A DNA stretch of 64,000 bases. Source: Sphingobium indicum B90A. GTDB lineage: Bacteria; Pseudomonadota; Alphaproteobacteria; Sphingomonadales; Sphingomonadaceae. Made by a program: the position numbers and the translations under genes. Positions 53,909-63,929 of the stretch are shown in pieces. The notes below the pieces were generated by a model. That model worked only from the letters and a program-made list of their open reading frames with translations, made no database searches and was not told where the DNA came from. The stretch spans positions 2,046,001 to 2,110,000 of the forward strand of contig NZ_CP013070.1 of the NCBI RefSeq assembly GCF_000264945.2, given 5' to 3'. The number at the start of each line of letters is the position of its first letter. Within the stretch, counting starts at the first letter, position 1.

Positions 53909-55195
53909 GTGACCTCCAGAGAATTGACCGGCCTGCTGCCCATCGACGACGCCGATGCGCTGGCGGCCCGGCGTCGGCTGTCCGACATGGCCTGGCGCAT
54001 CGGCTTCGGCGCGATCAGCTGGCCCTGGCTGCTGGCCAGCCTGTCGGGCGGGCGCAAGGCGGACAAGCGCGCCCTGCTGGACGAGCTTGGCCTGCCCCAT
54101 GACGCCCTGCCGCATCTGGGAAGCTGGAAGGCGGACATGGGTTTCCTGCGCCATATCGTGCGGGAAATCGCGCGGCTGCGGCCTGCCCATGTCGTGGAAC
54201 TGGGGGCGGGCGCATCGACGCTGATCGCCGCCCGCGCCCTTGCCCTGCACGGCGGAGGACGGCTGACCAGCTTCGACCAGCATGACGGATTCGTGCAGGC
54301 GACCCGCAACTGGCTGGCGGACCATGGGCTGACGGCCGATCTGCGCCATGCGCCGCTGGTTGCGGAGAGCGAGGACTGGCCGGGCCGCTGGTACGACATC
54401 GACAGCCTGCCCGACAGCATCGACCTGCTGATCATCGACGGGCCGCCCTGGGCGGTGCATCCGCTGGTGCGGGGCGCGGCGGACAGCCTGTTCGCCCGCC
54501 TGTCTCCGGGGGCGGTGGTGCTGCTGGACGACGCCGCCCGCCCCGGCGAGCGGCTGGTCGCCAGGCGCTGGCGCAAGCGGTGGCCGCATATCGATTTCCG
54601 GCTGAGGCATGACGGGACCAAGGGAACGCTGGTCGGCCGCCGCCGCGACACATCGGTCCCGGTCGCCAACGACAATGACCGTCGCCGCGCCTGGCGCCAT
54701 ATCGGCCGGGCGGCGGGCATCGCCGCCCTGGTCGCGAGCGGCTGGATCGCGAGGGGGGAGTTGGGCGAATTTCCGCAGTCCGCGCAGGCCACCACCTTCC
54801 TGGACCAGGCCGCCGCGTCCCACCGCACCGGGCTGCTGCGCCAGAGCATGGCGTCGCAAGTGGAAAGCGCGACGCTCAACCCCGGCGAGATCCAACGGTC
54901 GACCGGCATCGTCCTGCCGCCGCTGCCCGCCAGATGGCGCGTCCATGACGTGCAGCTTTATCCCACGCCCGACAGCCCCGCCGTCGCCGTGTCGATCACC
55001 ACGCCGGAGGGGGAGCAACTGTCCTTCTTCGCCGACCGGGCCGAAACCCCGGCGGAGGCGCGCCCGCTGCTCGCCCGGCGCGCAGAGGACGTCATCGCCT
55101 ATTGGGAGGCGGGCGACATGGCCTATGCCCTGACCGGCCGGGCCGGGCCGCAGCGCATCATGACGCTGGCGGCGGAGATCGCGCCCGCCGGCTAG
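53909..55195 (+). CDS. Methyltransferase fused to a transmembrane anti-sigma-like domain
   Basis: 428 residues in three parts. Residues about 70-245 form a class I SAM-methyltransferase domain of the Methyltransf_24 kind (PAHVVELGAGASTLIAARAL, IDLLIIDGPPWAVHPLVRGAA, GAVVLLDDAAR). Then PVANDNDRRRAWRHIGRAAGIAALVASGWIARG gives a membrane helix at about 267-283. The rest (FLDQAAASHRTGLLRQSM.., STGIVLPPLPARWRVHDVQLYP, VIAYWEAGDMAYALTG) closely resembles the periplasmic part of alphaproteobacterial transmembrane anti-sigma factors. The frame is continuous. No ECF sigma factor gene is adjacent. Confidence 0.75.
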   Translation: MTSRELTGLLPIDDADALAARRRLSDMAWRIGFGAISWPWLLASLSGGRKADKRALLDELGLPHDALPHLGSWKADMGFLRHIVREIARLRPAHVVELGAGASTLIAARALALHGGGRLTSFDQHDGFVQATRNWLADHGLTADLRHAPLVAESEDWPGRWYDIDSLPDSIDLLIIDGPPWAVHPLVRGAADSLFARLSPGAVVLLDDAARPGERLVARRWRKRWPHIDFRLRHDGTKGTLVGRRRDTSVPVANDNDRRRAWRHIGRAAGIAALVASGWIARGELGEFPQSAQATTFLDQAAASHRTGLLRQSMASQVESATLNPGEIQRSTGIVLPPLPARWRVHDVQLYPTPDSPAVAVSITTPEGEQLSFFADRAETPAEARPLLARRAEDVIAYWEAGDMAYALTGRAGPQRIMTLAAEIAPAG

Positions 55196-55247
55196 GACCG
55201 ATGGACAATGTTCCCTTTCACGCGAAATCCCTTTAGAGCGCGGCGTC

Positions 55248-57035
55248 ATGGTAGATGTGGAACAGCCATCGCCGCGCGACAGGACGCGCCCCCCGCTTGG
55301 CAGCCTGGCGATGATCTGGCGCTTCGCCAGCCGCTATCCCGGCCGCATCGCCGGGGCGCTCGCCGCGCTGCTGGTCTCTTCCGCCGCGACGCTGGCGATC
55401 CCCAGCGGCTTCCGGCTGGTCATCGACCGGGGCTTCATGGGCGGCGGCGACATCAGCCGGTGGTTCGAATATCTGTTCCTGATCGTCGCGATCCTGGCGC
55501 TGGCCACGGCGGCGCGCTTCTATTTCGTGTCCTGGCTGGGGGAGCGGGTCGTCGCTGACATCCGATCGGCCACGCAGGCCAATCTGCTGCGGCAGGAACC
55601 CCGCTTCTTCGAGGAAAACCGCCCCTCCGAAATCGCGTCGCGCATGACTGCCGACACGGCGATCATCGACCAGGTGGTGGGATCGACCGTTTCGATCGCG
55701 CTGCGCAATGTGGTGACGGGGACCGGCGGCCTTATCTATCTCTTCGCGCTGGCGCCCAAGCTCGCGGGGCTGCTGCTGCTCGGCATTCCGGTCATATTGG
55801 TGGCGATCATCGGCCTTGGCCGCCGCGTGCGCGCCCTGTCGCGGGCAAGCCAGGACCGGCTGGCCGATGTCGGCAGCGTCACGTCGGAAACGCTGGGCGC
55901 GATGAAGATCGTCCAGGCCTTCGGCCAGGAAGGACGGGAAGCGGCGCGGTTCGACACCACGGTCGAGGCGGGTTTCGCCACGGCGCGCCGCCGGATCGCC
56001 CTGCGCGCCGCGATGACCGCCATCGTCATCGCGCTGGTCTTCGGGTCGATCACGGCGGTCATGTGGCAGGGCGCGCTGGACGTCGCCGCCGGGCGCCTTT
56101 CGGGGGGCAGCATCGCCGCCTTCGTCCTGACGGGCGGGCTGGTGGCGGGCGCGTTCGGCGCGCTGTCGGAAACCTGGGGCGACCTGCTGCGCGGCGCGGG
56201 CGCCGCCGGGCGGCTGCATGAACTGATGAGCGCCACGCCGCAGATCACAGCCCCGCCCCGCCCCGTTCCCGTGCCGCGGACCGAGCATGGCGCGCATCTC
56301 CAGTTCGAGGATGTGCATTTCCGCTATCCCACCCGGCCCGATCAGGCGGCGCTGCACGGCATCTCCATCGACATCGCGCCGGGCGAGACGGTCGCCATCG
56401 TCGGCCCGTCCGGCGCGGGGAAATCCACGCTGATCCAGTTGGCGCTGCGCTTCTACGATCCCGATTCGGGCGTGATCCGCCTTAACGGCGTTCCCCTGCC
56501 CCAGGCCGATCCGGCGGAGGTGCGCGGCATGATGGCCATGGTGCCGCAGGAAAGCATCATCTTCGCCGCGTCGGCCCGCGACAATCTGCGCTACGGCCGA
56601 TGGGACGCCAGCGACGATCAGATCTGGGCCGCCGCCCGCGCCGCCAATGCGGAGGCTTTCCTGCGCGCCCTGCCGCAGGGCCTGGACAGCTTTCTGGGCG
56701 AAGGCGGCGCGCGCCTTTCGGGCGGCCAGCGCCAGCGCCTGTCCATCGCGCGCGCCCTGCTGCGCGATGCGCCGATCCTGCTGCTGGACGAAGCGACCTC
56801 CGCCCTCGACGCCGAATCGGAACGGCTGGTGCAGGACGCCCTCGGCCGGCTGATGCAGGGGCGCACGACCATCGTCATCGCCCATCGCCTCGCCACGGTC
56901 AGGGCGGCGGACCGCATCCTGGTGCTGGACGAAGGACGGCTGGTCGAACAGGGCGACCACGCCATGCTGATGCGGCAGAAGGGCCTCTATGCGCGGCTGG
57001 CCAACCTCCAGTTTCAGGATGTCGCCGCAGGCTGA
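55248..57035 (+). CDS. ABC transporter, fused permease/ATPase (MsbA-like exporter)
   Basis: 595 residues. Six membrane helices (about 30-310) then the ATPase: Walker A IVGPSGAGKSTLIQ, signature RLSGGQRQRLSIARALL, Walker B ILLLDEATSALD, H-loop IVIAHRLAT. A half-size homodimeric exporter; the family includes MsbA and an alphaproteobacterial MsbA-related subgroup. The substrate, lipid or drug, is unknown. It follows the methyltransferase fusion at 52 nt, so perhaps the same unit. Confidence 0.92.
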   Translation: MVDVEQPSPRDRTRPPLGSLAMIWRFASRYPGRIAGALAALLVSSAATLAIPSGFRLVIDRGFMGGGDISRWFEYLFLIVAILALATAARFYFVSWLGERVVADIRSATQANLLRQEPRFFEENRPSEIASRMTADTAIIDQVVGSTVSIALRNVVTGTGGLIYLFALAPKLAGLLLLGIPVILVAIIGLGRRVRALSRASQDRLADVGSVTSETLGAMKIVQAFGQEGREAARFDTTVEAGFATARRRIALRAAMTAIVIALVFGSITAVMWQGALDVAAGRLSGGSIAAFVLTGGLVAGAFGALSETWGDLLRGAGAAGRLHELMSATPQITAPPRPVPVPRTEHGAHLQFEDVHFRYPTRPDQAALHGISIDIAPGETVAIVGPSGAGKSTLIQLALRFYDPDSGVIRLNGVPLPQADPAEVRGMMAMVPQESIIFAASARDNLRYGRWDASDDQIWAAARAANAEAFLRALPQGLDSFLGEGGARLSGGQRQRLSIARALLRDAPILLLDEATSALDAESERLVQDALGRLMQGRTTIVIAHRLATVRAADRILVLDEGRLVEQGDHAMLMRQKGLYARLANLQFQDVAAG

Positions 57036-57085
57036 CGGCGATGGTCCGCCATCGCGTCGGACCGGGACATGCCCCGAACCGGCGG

Positions 57086-57412
57086 TCAGCGCGTGCGGCT
57101 GGTGACGTCGGCGGTGCCGTCCGCGTGGATCTCTATCAGATGCGCGGTGCCGTCATTGCACTCGGCCTTCCAACCCTGGACGCCGGGCCGCACCTGCATC
57201 CGCTCCGACCGGATGACGGTGGGGCAAGCCGCGCCCGACGCCCGCACGGCGCGTTCCAGCACACCGTTGCGCTGGGCCTCGTCCAGCTTCGCGACGGCTG
57301 CCGCCGCGCCGGTTTCCGGCGTTTCCCGGCGGTCGACCGCAGTGATCGGGTCGCTGCCCTCGCCGCAGGCCATCAGGCCGAACACCCCCGCCAGCACCAT
57401 CCATGTGCGCAT
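57086..57412 (-). CDS. Hypothetical small lipoprotein
   Basis: 108 residues, MRTWMVLAGVFGLMACGEGSD with lipobox at Cys16. A helical region (TGAAAAVAKLDEAQRNGVLERAVRASG) precedes a small beta domain with two cysteines (ACPTVI, KAECNDG) that may pair. Two bases downstream of the iminopeptidase stop in the same direction, so probably co-transcribed with it. No function known. Confidence 0.75.
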   Translation of the reverse strand: MRTWMVLAGVFGLMACGEGSDPITAVDRRETPETGAAAAVAKLDEAQRNGVLERAVRASGAACPTVIRSERMQVRPGVQGWKAECNDGTAHLIEIHADGTADVTSRTR

Positions 57413-57414
57413 GA

Positions 57415-58508
<1,094 letters not shown>

Positions 58509-58557
58509 CTCCCGCCTAGAGGGAGAGCATTCAGGGTTTGATCCTAAGGGGTAAACA

Positions 58558-61233
58558 GTGCGCCGTTCCTTTGCCTGTCTTTTGTTTCCGTTGATGATGA
58601 GTGCGGCGCCGGGCGCGCTGATGGCGCAGACCGAGGAACCCAGGGGCCCGGCCGGGCAGATGGACGATGCGGACGAGATCGTCGTCACCGGCCAGCCCGA
58701 ACGCGGCGCCGTGGTCGGCAATGTGAGGCCGGAGCAGCAGCTTTCCGCCGCCGATGTCCGCGCCCTGGGCGTCACGTCCATATCGGAGATGATCGCGGAA
58801 CTGTCGCCCCAGACCAACGGCACGCCGGTGATCCTGCTGAACGGCAAGCGGATCTCCAGCTTTTCGGAAATCCAGGACATCCCGTCCGAAGCGGTGGCGC
58901 GGGTCGACATCCTGCCCGAACAGGTGGCGCTCAGCTATGGTTATGCGCCGACGCAGAAGGTGGTGAACATCGTACTGCGCCAGCGGTTCCGCGCCGAAAC
59001 GGCGGACCTGCGGGCAGGCGCCACGACGCAGGGCGGGCGGGAGAATGGCTCCGTCGAAGGCGCGCTGCTGCGCATCCGAGGCGACAATCGCTTCACCCTC
59101 GACATGCAGTACAGGACCGCCGCGTCGCTGCTGGAAAGCGAGCGCGGCGTGGCGCCGATCGTGCAGGGCGAGCGGGCCAACCGGCAGTCGGGCATCGACG
59201 CCTTTCTGGTGGGCGGGAACGGCATGACCGGCGGCGAGCTGGCCCATCATCGCACGCTCAGCCCGGCGACGGAGAGCTTCGCCGCCAATGCGACCCTGGC
59301 CCGCGCCCTGGGCAAGGTGTCGATGACCGTCAACGGGCGGCTGGAGCTGTCCGACAATGACAGCCTGCAAGGGTTCCAGGCGGCGGCGTTCGACCTGCCG
59401 GCGGGCAACCCCTTCTCGCCCTTCGCCACGCCGACGAGCTTCTATCGCTATCTGCGCCAGGCGGGCGAGCTGGGGCAGCAGATCAAGGGCACGACCGGCC
59501 ATGTCGGGGTGACGCTCAGCGGCCTTCTGGGCGGCGGCTGGCAATGGTCCTTCACCGGCAATGGCGATTATTCGAACACGCGCACTTCGACCGACCGGGG
59601 ATTCGCGACCGGCGCGATCCAGAGCGCGATCGATGCGGGCGCGGACCCGTTCGGCGGCTTTTCGTCCGACCTGCTGTCGACGCGGGTGATCGACCGGGCG
59701 GAGGCGGAATCGAAGGCGGTGCAGGGCGACCTGCTGCTGTCGGGTCCGCTGTTCGACCTGCCGGCCGGGGCGGTGACGACCGCGGTGCGCGTGGGCGGAT
59801 CGGCCAATGGCTTCGATAGCTGGTCGATCCGTTCGGGCGAGCAGCGCGACAACAGCTACAGCCGGGAAATCGGCAGCGGGCAGATCAGCGTCGACCTGCC
59901 GATCACCAGCCGGTCGAAGGGAGTGCTGGGCGCGGTGGGCGACATCGGCGTCAATGTGAACGCGGCGGCGCAGCATTATTCCGACTTCGGTACGCTTTCG
60001 ACCCTGGGATACGGCATGCGCTGGCGGCCGGTGCCCGCCGTGCAGTTGCTGATGTCCGCGAACCAGGATCGCGCCGCGCCCACGGGCGCGCAGATCACCG
60101 ATCCGCCGATCTCCACACCCAATGTGTCGGTGTTCGACTATGCGACCGGGCAGACCGTGTTCGTGACGCAACTGAGCGGGGGCAATGCCGCCCTCAGAGA
60201 AAGCGTGCGCGACCAGTTCCGCCTCAGCGCCAATATCAAGCCGTTCGAGAAACCCAATCTGACGCTGACGGCGACCTACGCCAACAGCCGGACGAGCAAC
60301 CCGATCTCGGCCTTTCCGACGCCGACCCCCGCCATCGAGGATGCCTTCCCCCAGCGTTTCCTGCGGGACGATGACGGCAATCTGACGCAGATCGATGCGC
60401 GGCCAATCAATTTCCTGCGGTCGCGGAGCGAGCAGCTTCGCTGGGGTTTCGACCTGTCCGTTCCGCTGAAATCGCACATCCAGAAGGTGGTGGAGGCCTG
60501 GCGGGCCGCGGGCGCCAAGCCGGAGGAGCGACCCAGGGAATTGCAGGATCTGCGCGGCCTGTTCGGCAATCGCGGGCCGGGCGGGCAGCGCCCTCAAGGG
60601 CAGGATGGCGGCGAGCGGCCACGGGGCGAAGGCGATCGCGGCGGCCCGGGCGGAGGCCTTGGCGAAGGCCCGCGAAGACCGGGCGGCGGCTTTGGCGGGC
60701 CGGGCGGTTTCGGCGGCGGAAGGGGCGGCGGAGGCGGTGGGCGGCTCAGCTTCAGCCTCTATCACACCTGGCATCTCAACGAGAGCATCCTGATCGCGCC
60801 CGGCGTGCCGGAACTGGACCTGCTGAACGGCGACGCCACAGGGTCGTCGGGCGGCCAGCCGCGGCATGAGCTGAATGCGCGGCTGGGCTATGTCAATAAC
60901 GGCCTGGGCGCGCGGTTGAGCGTGGATTGGGAAAGCGGCACCCATGTCGATGGCGCGCTGGGCGGAACCACGGGTGGGGCATCGCGGCTGGACTTCGGCA
61001 GCCTGGCGACGGCGGACCTGCGCCTGTTCGCCAATCTGGGGCAGATGCCTTCGCTGGTGAAGAAGCATCCCTTCCTGCGCGGCGCGCGCATATCGATCGG
61101 CATCGACAATCTGTTCAACCAGCGGCGCAGCGTCACCGATGCGGACGGGATCACGCCGGTCCGCTACCAGCCCGGCTATCTCGACCCGCTGGGGCGGGCG
61201 GTGACGATCAGTTTCCGCAAGCTGTTCTTCTGA
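58558..61233 (+). CDS. TonB-dependent receptor-like outer-membrane protein with Gly-rich insert
   Basis: 891 residues, GTG start after AAGGGG. Signal peptide MRRSFACLLFPLMMSAAPGALMAQ, TonB-box-like DEIVVTG (about 40), plug domain (SISEMIAELSPQTNGTPVILLNGKRISSFSEIQDIPSEAVARVDILPE) and a beta-barrel ending in RAVTISFRKLFF. About residue 680-722 is an extreme Gly/Arg/Pro tract (GGPGGGLGEGPRRPGG, GGFGGGRGGGGGG) next to a predicted helix, not usual in barrels. The ligand is unknown. Confidence 0.88.
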   Translation: MRRSFACLLFPLMMSAAPGALMAQTEEPRGPAGQMDDADEIVVTGQPERGAVVGNVRPEQQLSAADVRALGVTSISEMIAELSPQTNGTPVILLNGKRISSFSEIQDIPSEAVARVDILPEQVALSYGYAPTQKVVNIVLRQRFRAETADLRAGATTQGGRENGSVEGALLRIRGDNRFTLDMQYRTAASLLESERGVAPIVQGERANRQSGIDAFLVGGNGMTGGELAHHRTLSPATESFAANATLARALGKVSMTVNGRLELSDNDSLQGFQAAAFDLPAGNPFSPFATPTSFYRYLRQAGELGQQIKGTTGHVGVTLSGLLGGGWQWSFTGNGDYSNTRTSTDRGFATGAIQSAIDAGADPFGGFSSDLLSTRVIDRAEAESKAVQGDLLLSGPLFDLPAGAVTTAVRVGGSANGFDSWSIRSGEQRDNSYSREIGSGQISVDLPITSRSKGVLGAVGDIGVNVNAAAQHYSDFGTLSTLGYGMRWRPVPAVQLLMSANQDRAAPTGAQITDPPISTPNVSVFDYATGQTVFVTQLSGGNAALRESVRDQFRLSANIKPFEKPNLTLTATYANSRTSNPISAFPTPTPAIEDAFPQRFLRDDDGNLTQIDARPINFLRSRSEQLRWGFDLSVPLKSHIQKVVEAWRAAGAKPEERPRELQDLRGLFGNRGPGGQRPQGQDGGERPRGEGDRGGPGGGLGEGPRRPGGGFGGPGGFGGGRGGGGGGRLSFSLYHTWHLNESILIAPGVPELDLLNGDATGSSGGQPRHELNARLGYVNNGLGARLSVDWESGTHVDGALGGTTGGASRLDFGSLATADLRLFANLGQMPSLVKKHPFLRGARISIGIDNLFNQRRSVTDADGITPVRYQPGYLDPLGRAVTISFRKLFF

Positions 61234-61402
61234 CGGATCCGCGCCGCAGCCGGTCAGGCGTGTTTGGGCCAGCGCTGCGCGTTTAGGGCCGACTGGAAAA
61301 TGCTCCAGCGGATGCTGCGCGTGACGCGGGGGCGTTCATCGCGCCGATGAGAGGCGCGATGGGCGAATGGTCGGCGCATGCCCTTAGGCAAGGCCCGATG
61401 GC

Positions 61403-61720
61403 TTATTGGCCGATTCGGATGATGTGATCGAGGATCGCCGGATGCAGCGGGCGTTCGAAGACGCAGCCCGATTCATGCGACCGGCTCCACAACACGCGCG
61501 CGCGGCGGCCTTCGAAGCCCGGCAGCATGATCCAAAGATCGTCGCCGGCCGCCAATTTCATGAAACTTTTGAGGCGGAAGCCGACTTCGGAGACATCCGT
61601 GACCTGGCTCTTGAACCAGGTTTCGCCCGGCCGCCGGATCCGAACGCCGATCAGCGCCGTGCGGCGATCCGCCAGACGATTGCTGCCGCGATACGGATTT
61701 GTCTGAACTGTGGCGCCCAT
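61403..61720 (-). CDS. PilZ domain protein
   Basis: 105 residues. RRTALIGVRIRRPG and VTDVSEVGFRLKS give the two PilZ motifs (D/NxSxxG present as DVSEVG; the first motif reads LADRR, a weak RxxxR). WIMLPGFEGRRARVLWSRSHESGCVFERPL closes the beta barrel. It may bind c-di-GMP, less certainly than the protein at 19050. Monocistronic. Confidence 0.8.
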   Translation of the reverse strand: MGATVQTNPYRGSNRLADRRTALIGVRIRRPGETWFKSQVTDVSEVGFRLKSFMKLAAGDDLWIMLPGFEGRRARVLWSRSHESGCVFERPLHPAILDHIIRIGQ

Positions 61721-62039
61721 GATCCAATGCCGATTTGACCATCCGCATCATCGCCGGTCGCGGTGAAGAAAGCATTAAACCGGGCAAGGCCAGGCAAAAA
61801 TAAGGGGCCGCCGAAGCAGCCCCCATGCAGGTCCGCGCATCACGCGCCCGATTGCGTCACCCCAGCCCGCGCCCGGAAACGGGAAGTCGAACATTCCCGG
61901 CCAGACAGCGGCGGCGTATTCGTGCCCTGAGGGCGCGCAGGCGTTCGATGATCCAGCGAACGCCCGACATGCGCCCCGTCCGATGCGCAAATCTTTCCCG
62001 AACCGGGGTCCAGCGTTGCCGGACCCGGTCCCGACGGCC
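61721..62039. other. Intergenic region
   Basis: 319 bp between the PilZ gene and the exb operon. Apart from the hairpin at 62002-62029, nothing is recognised; short frames here look random. Confidence 0.4.
62002..62029 (-). terminator. Possible terminator of the exb operon
   Basis: ACCGGGTCC / GGACCCCGGT arms around a 9-nt loop, 11 bp after the last exbD stop, followed on the minus strand by a weak T run. Tentative. Confidence 0.35.
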
Positions 62040-62462
62040 TTAGAAATTGCCGTATTGTTCGTTGCCGACGAAGCCCAGCTTGGTCACGCCGGCGCGCTTG
62101 ATCTCGGCCAGCACCTCGTCGACGACGACGTAGCGGGTGGCCGCGTTGGGCTGGAACTGCAATTCGGGCTCGACCGGCAACCGCAGCGACTGCTGCAGAT
62201 ACTGACGCAGGGTCAGCAGGTCGATGGCCGAACCGTTCCAGGTGATGACGCCGCTGGGATCGATCGCCACCTTGTTCTTGACAGGGTCGATGACGCTGTC
62301 GGTCGGCGGGGCGTTCTGCGGCAGGTCGATCTTGACCGCGTGGGTCTGGATCGGGATGGTGATGATGAACATGATGAGGAGAACGAGCATGACGTCGATC
62401 AACGGCGTCGTGTTCATTTCCACCATCGGTTCGCCATCTTCACTTCCGGCACTCATAGCCAT
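62040..62462 (-). CDS. exbD: ExbD family biopolymer transporter (second exbD)
   Basis: 140 residues: cytoplasmic start, one membrane helix with the conserved Asp (TTPLIDVMLVLLIMFIITIPIQ), periplasmic domain ending GVTKLGFVGNEQYGNF. With ExbB it converts the proton gradient into movement of TonB. Last gene of the tonB-exbB-exbD-exbD unit, 19 nt after the first exbD. Its close paralogue is the orphan at 9805. Confidence 0.93.
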   Translation of the reverse strand: MAMSAGSEDGEPMVEMNTTPLIDVMLVLLIMFIITIPIQTHAVKIDLPQNAPPTDSVIDPVKNKVAIDPSGVITWNGSAIDLLTLRQYLQQSLRLPVEPELQFQPNAATRYVVVDEVLAEIKRAGVTKLGFVGNEQYGNF

Positions 62463-62481
62463 GTGGCGATACTCCTAGAAC

Positions 62482-62970
62482 TTAAAGCCGGCGGGTCGTC
62501 GTGCCCGGTTCGGGCTCGGAGATGAAGCCGACCTTCGGGAAACCGGCGCGCTGCATCGTGTAGATGGTGCCGCCGATGCACCGATAGGGAACGTTGATGT
62601 CGCCGCGGATATGCACTTCGGGCAGATCCTCCGGCGTCAGGTTCTCAACGCCGCCCGCCTTCTTGATGTCCGCCTCCAGCTTCGCGACCGCGCGGTCGAG
62701 CAGCTCGTTGGAGGACACGCGGGTCAGGTTCCAGTAGACCGCACAGCTACCGTCGGAAGCCTGCGTGATCGACAGGGAAACATTTTCCGGTTTCGTCGTC
62801 GTCGGCTCGAACGCGACCTTGGGAAGCTGTAGCTGAACCGTCTGGACGACGACCGGGACCGCGATGAGGAAGATGATGAGCAACACCAGCATGACGTCGA
62901 CGAGCGGCGTCGTGTTGATGTCGGACATCGGCTTGTCGTCACCGCCGTCAGAGCCAACACTCATTGCCAT
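62482..62970 (-). CDS. exbD: ExbD family biopolymer transporter (first exbD)
   Basis: 162 residues, with helix TTPLVDVMLVLLIIFLIAVPVVV and a longer periplasmic part (LPKVAFEPTTTKPENVSLSI, DLPEVHIRGDINVPYRCIGGTIYTMQRAGFPKVGF). It is diverged from the second exbD, as in the Xanthomonas and Caulobacter-type operons with two exbD genes. Cytoplasmic membrane component of the TonB motor. Confidence 0.93.
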   Translation of the reverse strand: MAMSVGSDGGDDKPMSDINTTPLVDVMLVLLIIFLIAVPVVVQTVQLQLPKVAFEPTTTKPENVSLSITQASDGSCAVYWNLTRVSSNELLDRAVAKLEADIKKAGGVENLTPEDLPEVHIRGDINVPYRCIGGTIYTMQRAGFPKVGFISEPEPGTTTRRL

Positions 62971-63085
62971 TGATTATTTCCTAACATGCTTGTCGATGGC
63001 GCCCCGGCGTTCCGGAGCCCACGTCCGATAAGGGGAGACCGAGCGTCGCAGCCGCCGCCGGCCCCCTTATCGGCATCTCAGCCTA

Positions 63086-63850
63086 TCAGGCCTTGGTCGG
63101 CGCGGCTGCCGGCTTGGCGGCCGGAGCGGCCGGGGCAGCGGCGATCGTCGGCTTCACGGCGCCGTTCGACACCAGGTGAGCCAGCAGGTCGACGGTGAAG
63201 CCGTTGAGCTGTTCGGCGATCGACTTGTTGCGGCGCTGCAGGAAGTTGTAGGCGAGCACCGCGGGAACGGCCACGGCCAGACCCAGGGCGGTCATGATCA
63301 GAGCTTCACCGACCGGGCCGGCGACGGCGTCGATCGAGGCCTGACCGGCGGCGCCGATCTTGATGAGCGCGCGGTAGATGCCGATAACCGTACCGAACAG
63401 ACCGATGAACGGCGAGGTCGAACCGACGGTGGCGAGGAACGCCAGGCCGCCGCCGAGCTTCGAGTTGATCGAAGCTTCCGAACGGGCGAGCGAGCCGTGC
63501 AGCCAGTCATGGGCTTCGACCGGGTCGGTCAGCTTGGTGTGTTCTTCCTGGGCCTTGATGCCGTCATCGACGATCTGCTTGTAGGCCGAGTTCTTTTCGA
63601 GCTTGGCGGTGCCTTCCTTCAGGCTGGCGGCGCGCCAGAAGGTTGCGCGAACCTTCTTGCCCTGGTTGATCACCTTCTGCTGTTCGATCAGCTTGGTGAA
63701 CAGAATGTAGAAGGTGCCGACCGACATACCGCAAAGGATGATGAAAACGGTCCAGGCGATGGTGCCGCCCTGCTCCAGGGCCTCCATCAGGCCATAGGGG
63801 TTCTCCGCCTTGGGCGCGGCAGCTGCTGCGAGATACATCAACATGTTCAA
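63086..63850 (-). CDS. exbB: MotA/TolQ/ExbB proton channel family protein
   Basis: 254 residues. Three membrane helices (about 30-50, 135-165, 180-205) with the core signature LAFLATVGSTSPFIGLFGTVIGIYRALIKIGAAGQASIDAVAGPVGEALIMTALGLAVAVPAVLAYN. The long cytoplasmic loop lies between helices 1 and 2. An Ala/Pro-rich tail follows. Start MNMLMYLAAAAAPK preceded by GAGAGGGAAG. Forms the proton channel of the TonB motor. Confidence 0.95.
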   Translation of the reverse strand: MNMLMYLAAAAAPKAENPYGLMEALEQGGTIAWTVFIILCGMSVGTFYILFTKLIEQQKVINQGKKVRATFWRAASLKEGTAKLEKNSAYKQIVDDGIKAQEEHTKLTDPVEAHDWLHGSLARSEASINSKLGGGLAFLATVGSTSPFIGLFGTVIGIYRALIKIGAAGQASIDAVAGPVGEALIMTALGLAVAVPAVLAYNFLQRRNKSIAEQLNGFTVDLLAHLVSNGAVKPTIAAAPAAPAAKPAAAPTKA

Positions 63851-63929
63851 GACTTCCCTCTCAAAGGATCAATAAACAAGGGTAGGCGGCGTCCAATCAT
63901 CCGGAGGCGACCGCCCGCCCTTTTCAAAA

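Noticed and set aside
58531..61068. 845-residue open frame opposite the TonB-dependent receptor
   Set aside because: Arg/Ala-rich shadow without any domain; the receptor has signal peptide, plug and C-terminal Phe.
61800..61990. Short frames in the gap beside the exb operon
   Set aside because: No ribosome binding sites and Arg-rich random composition.
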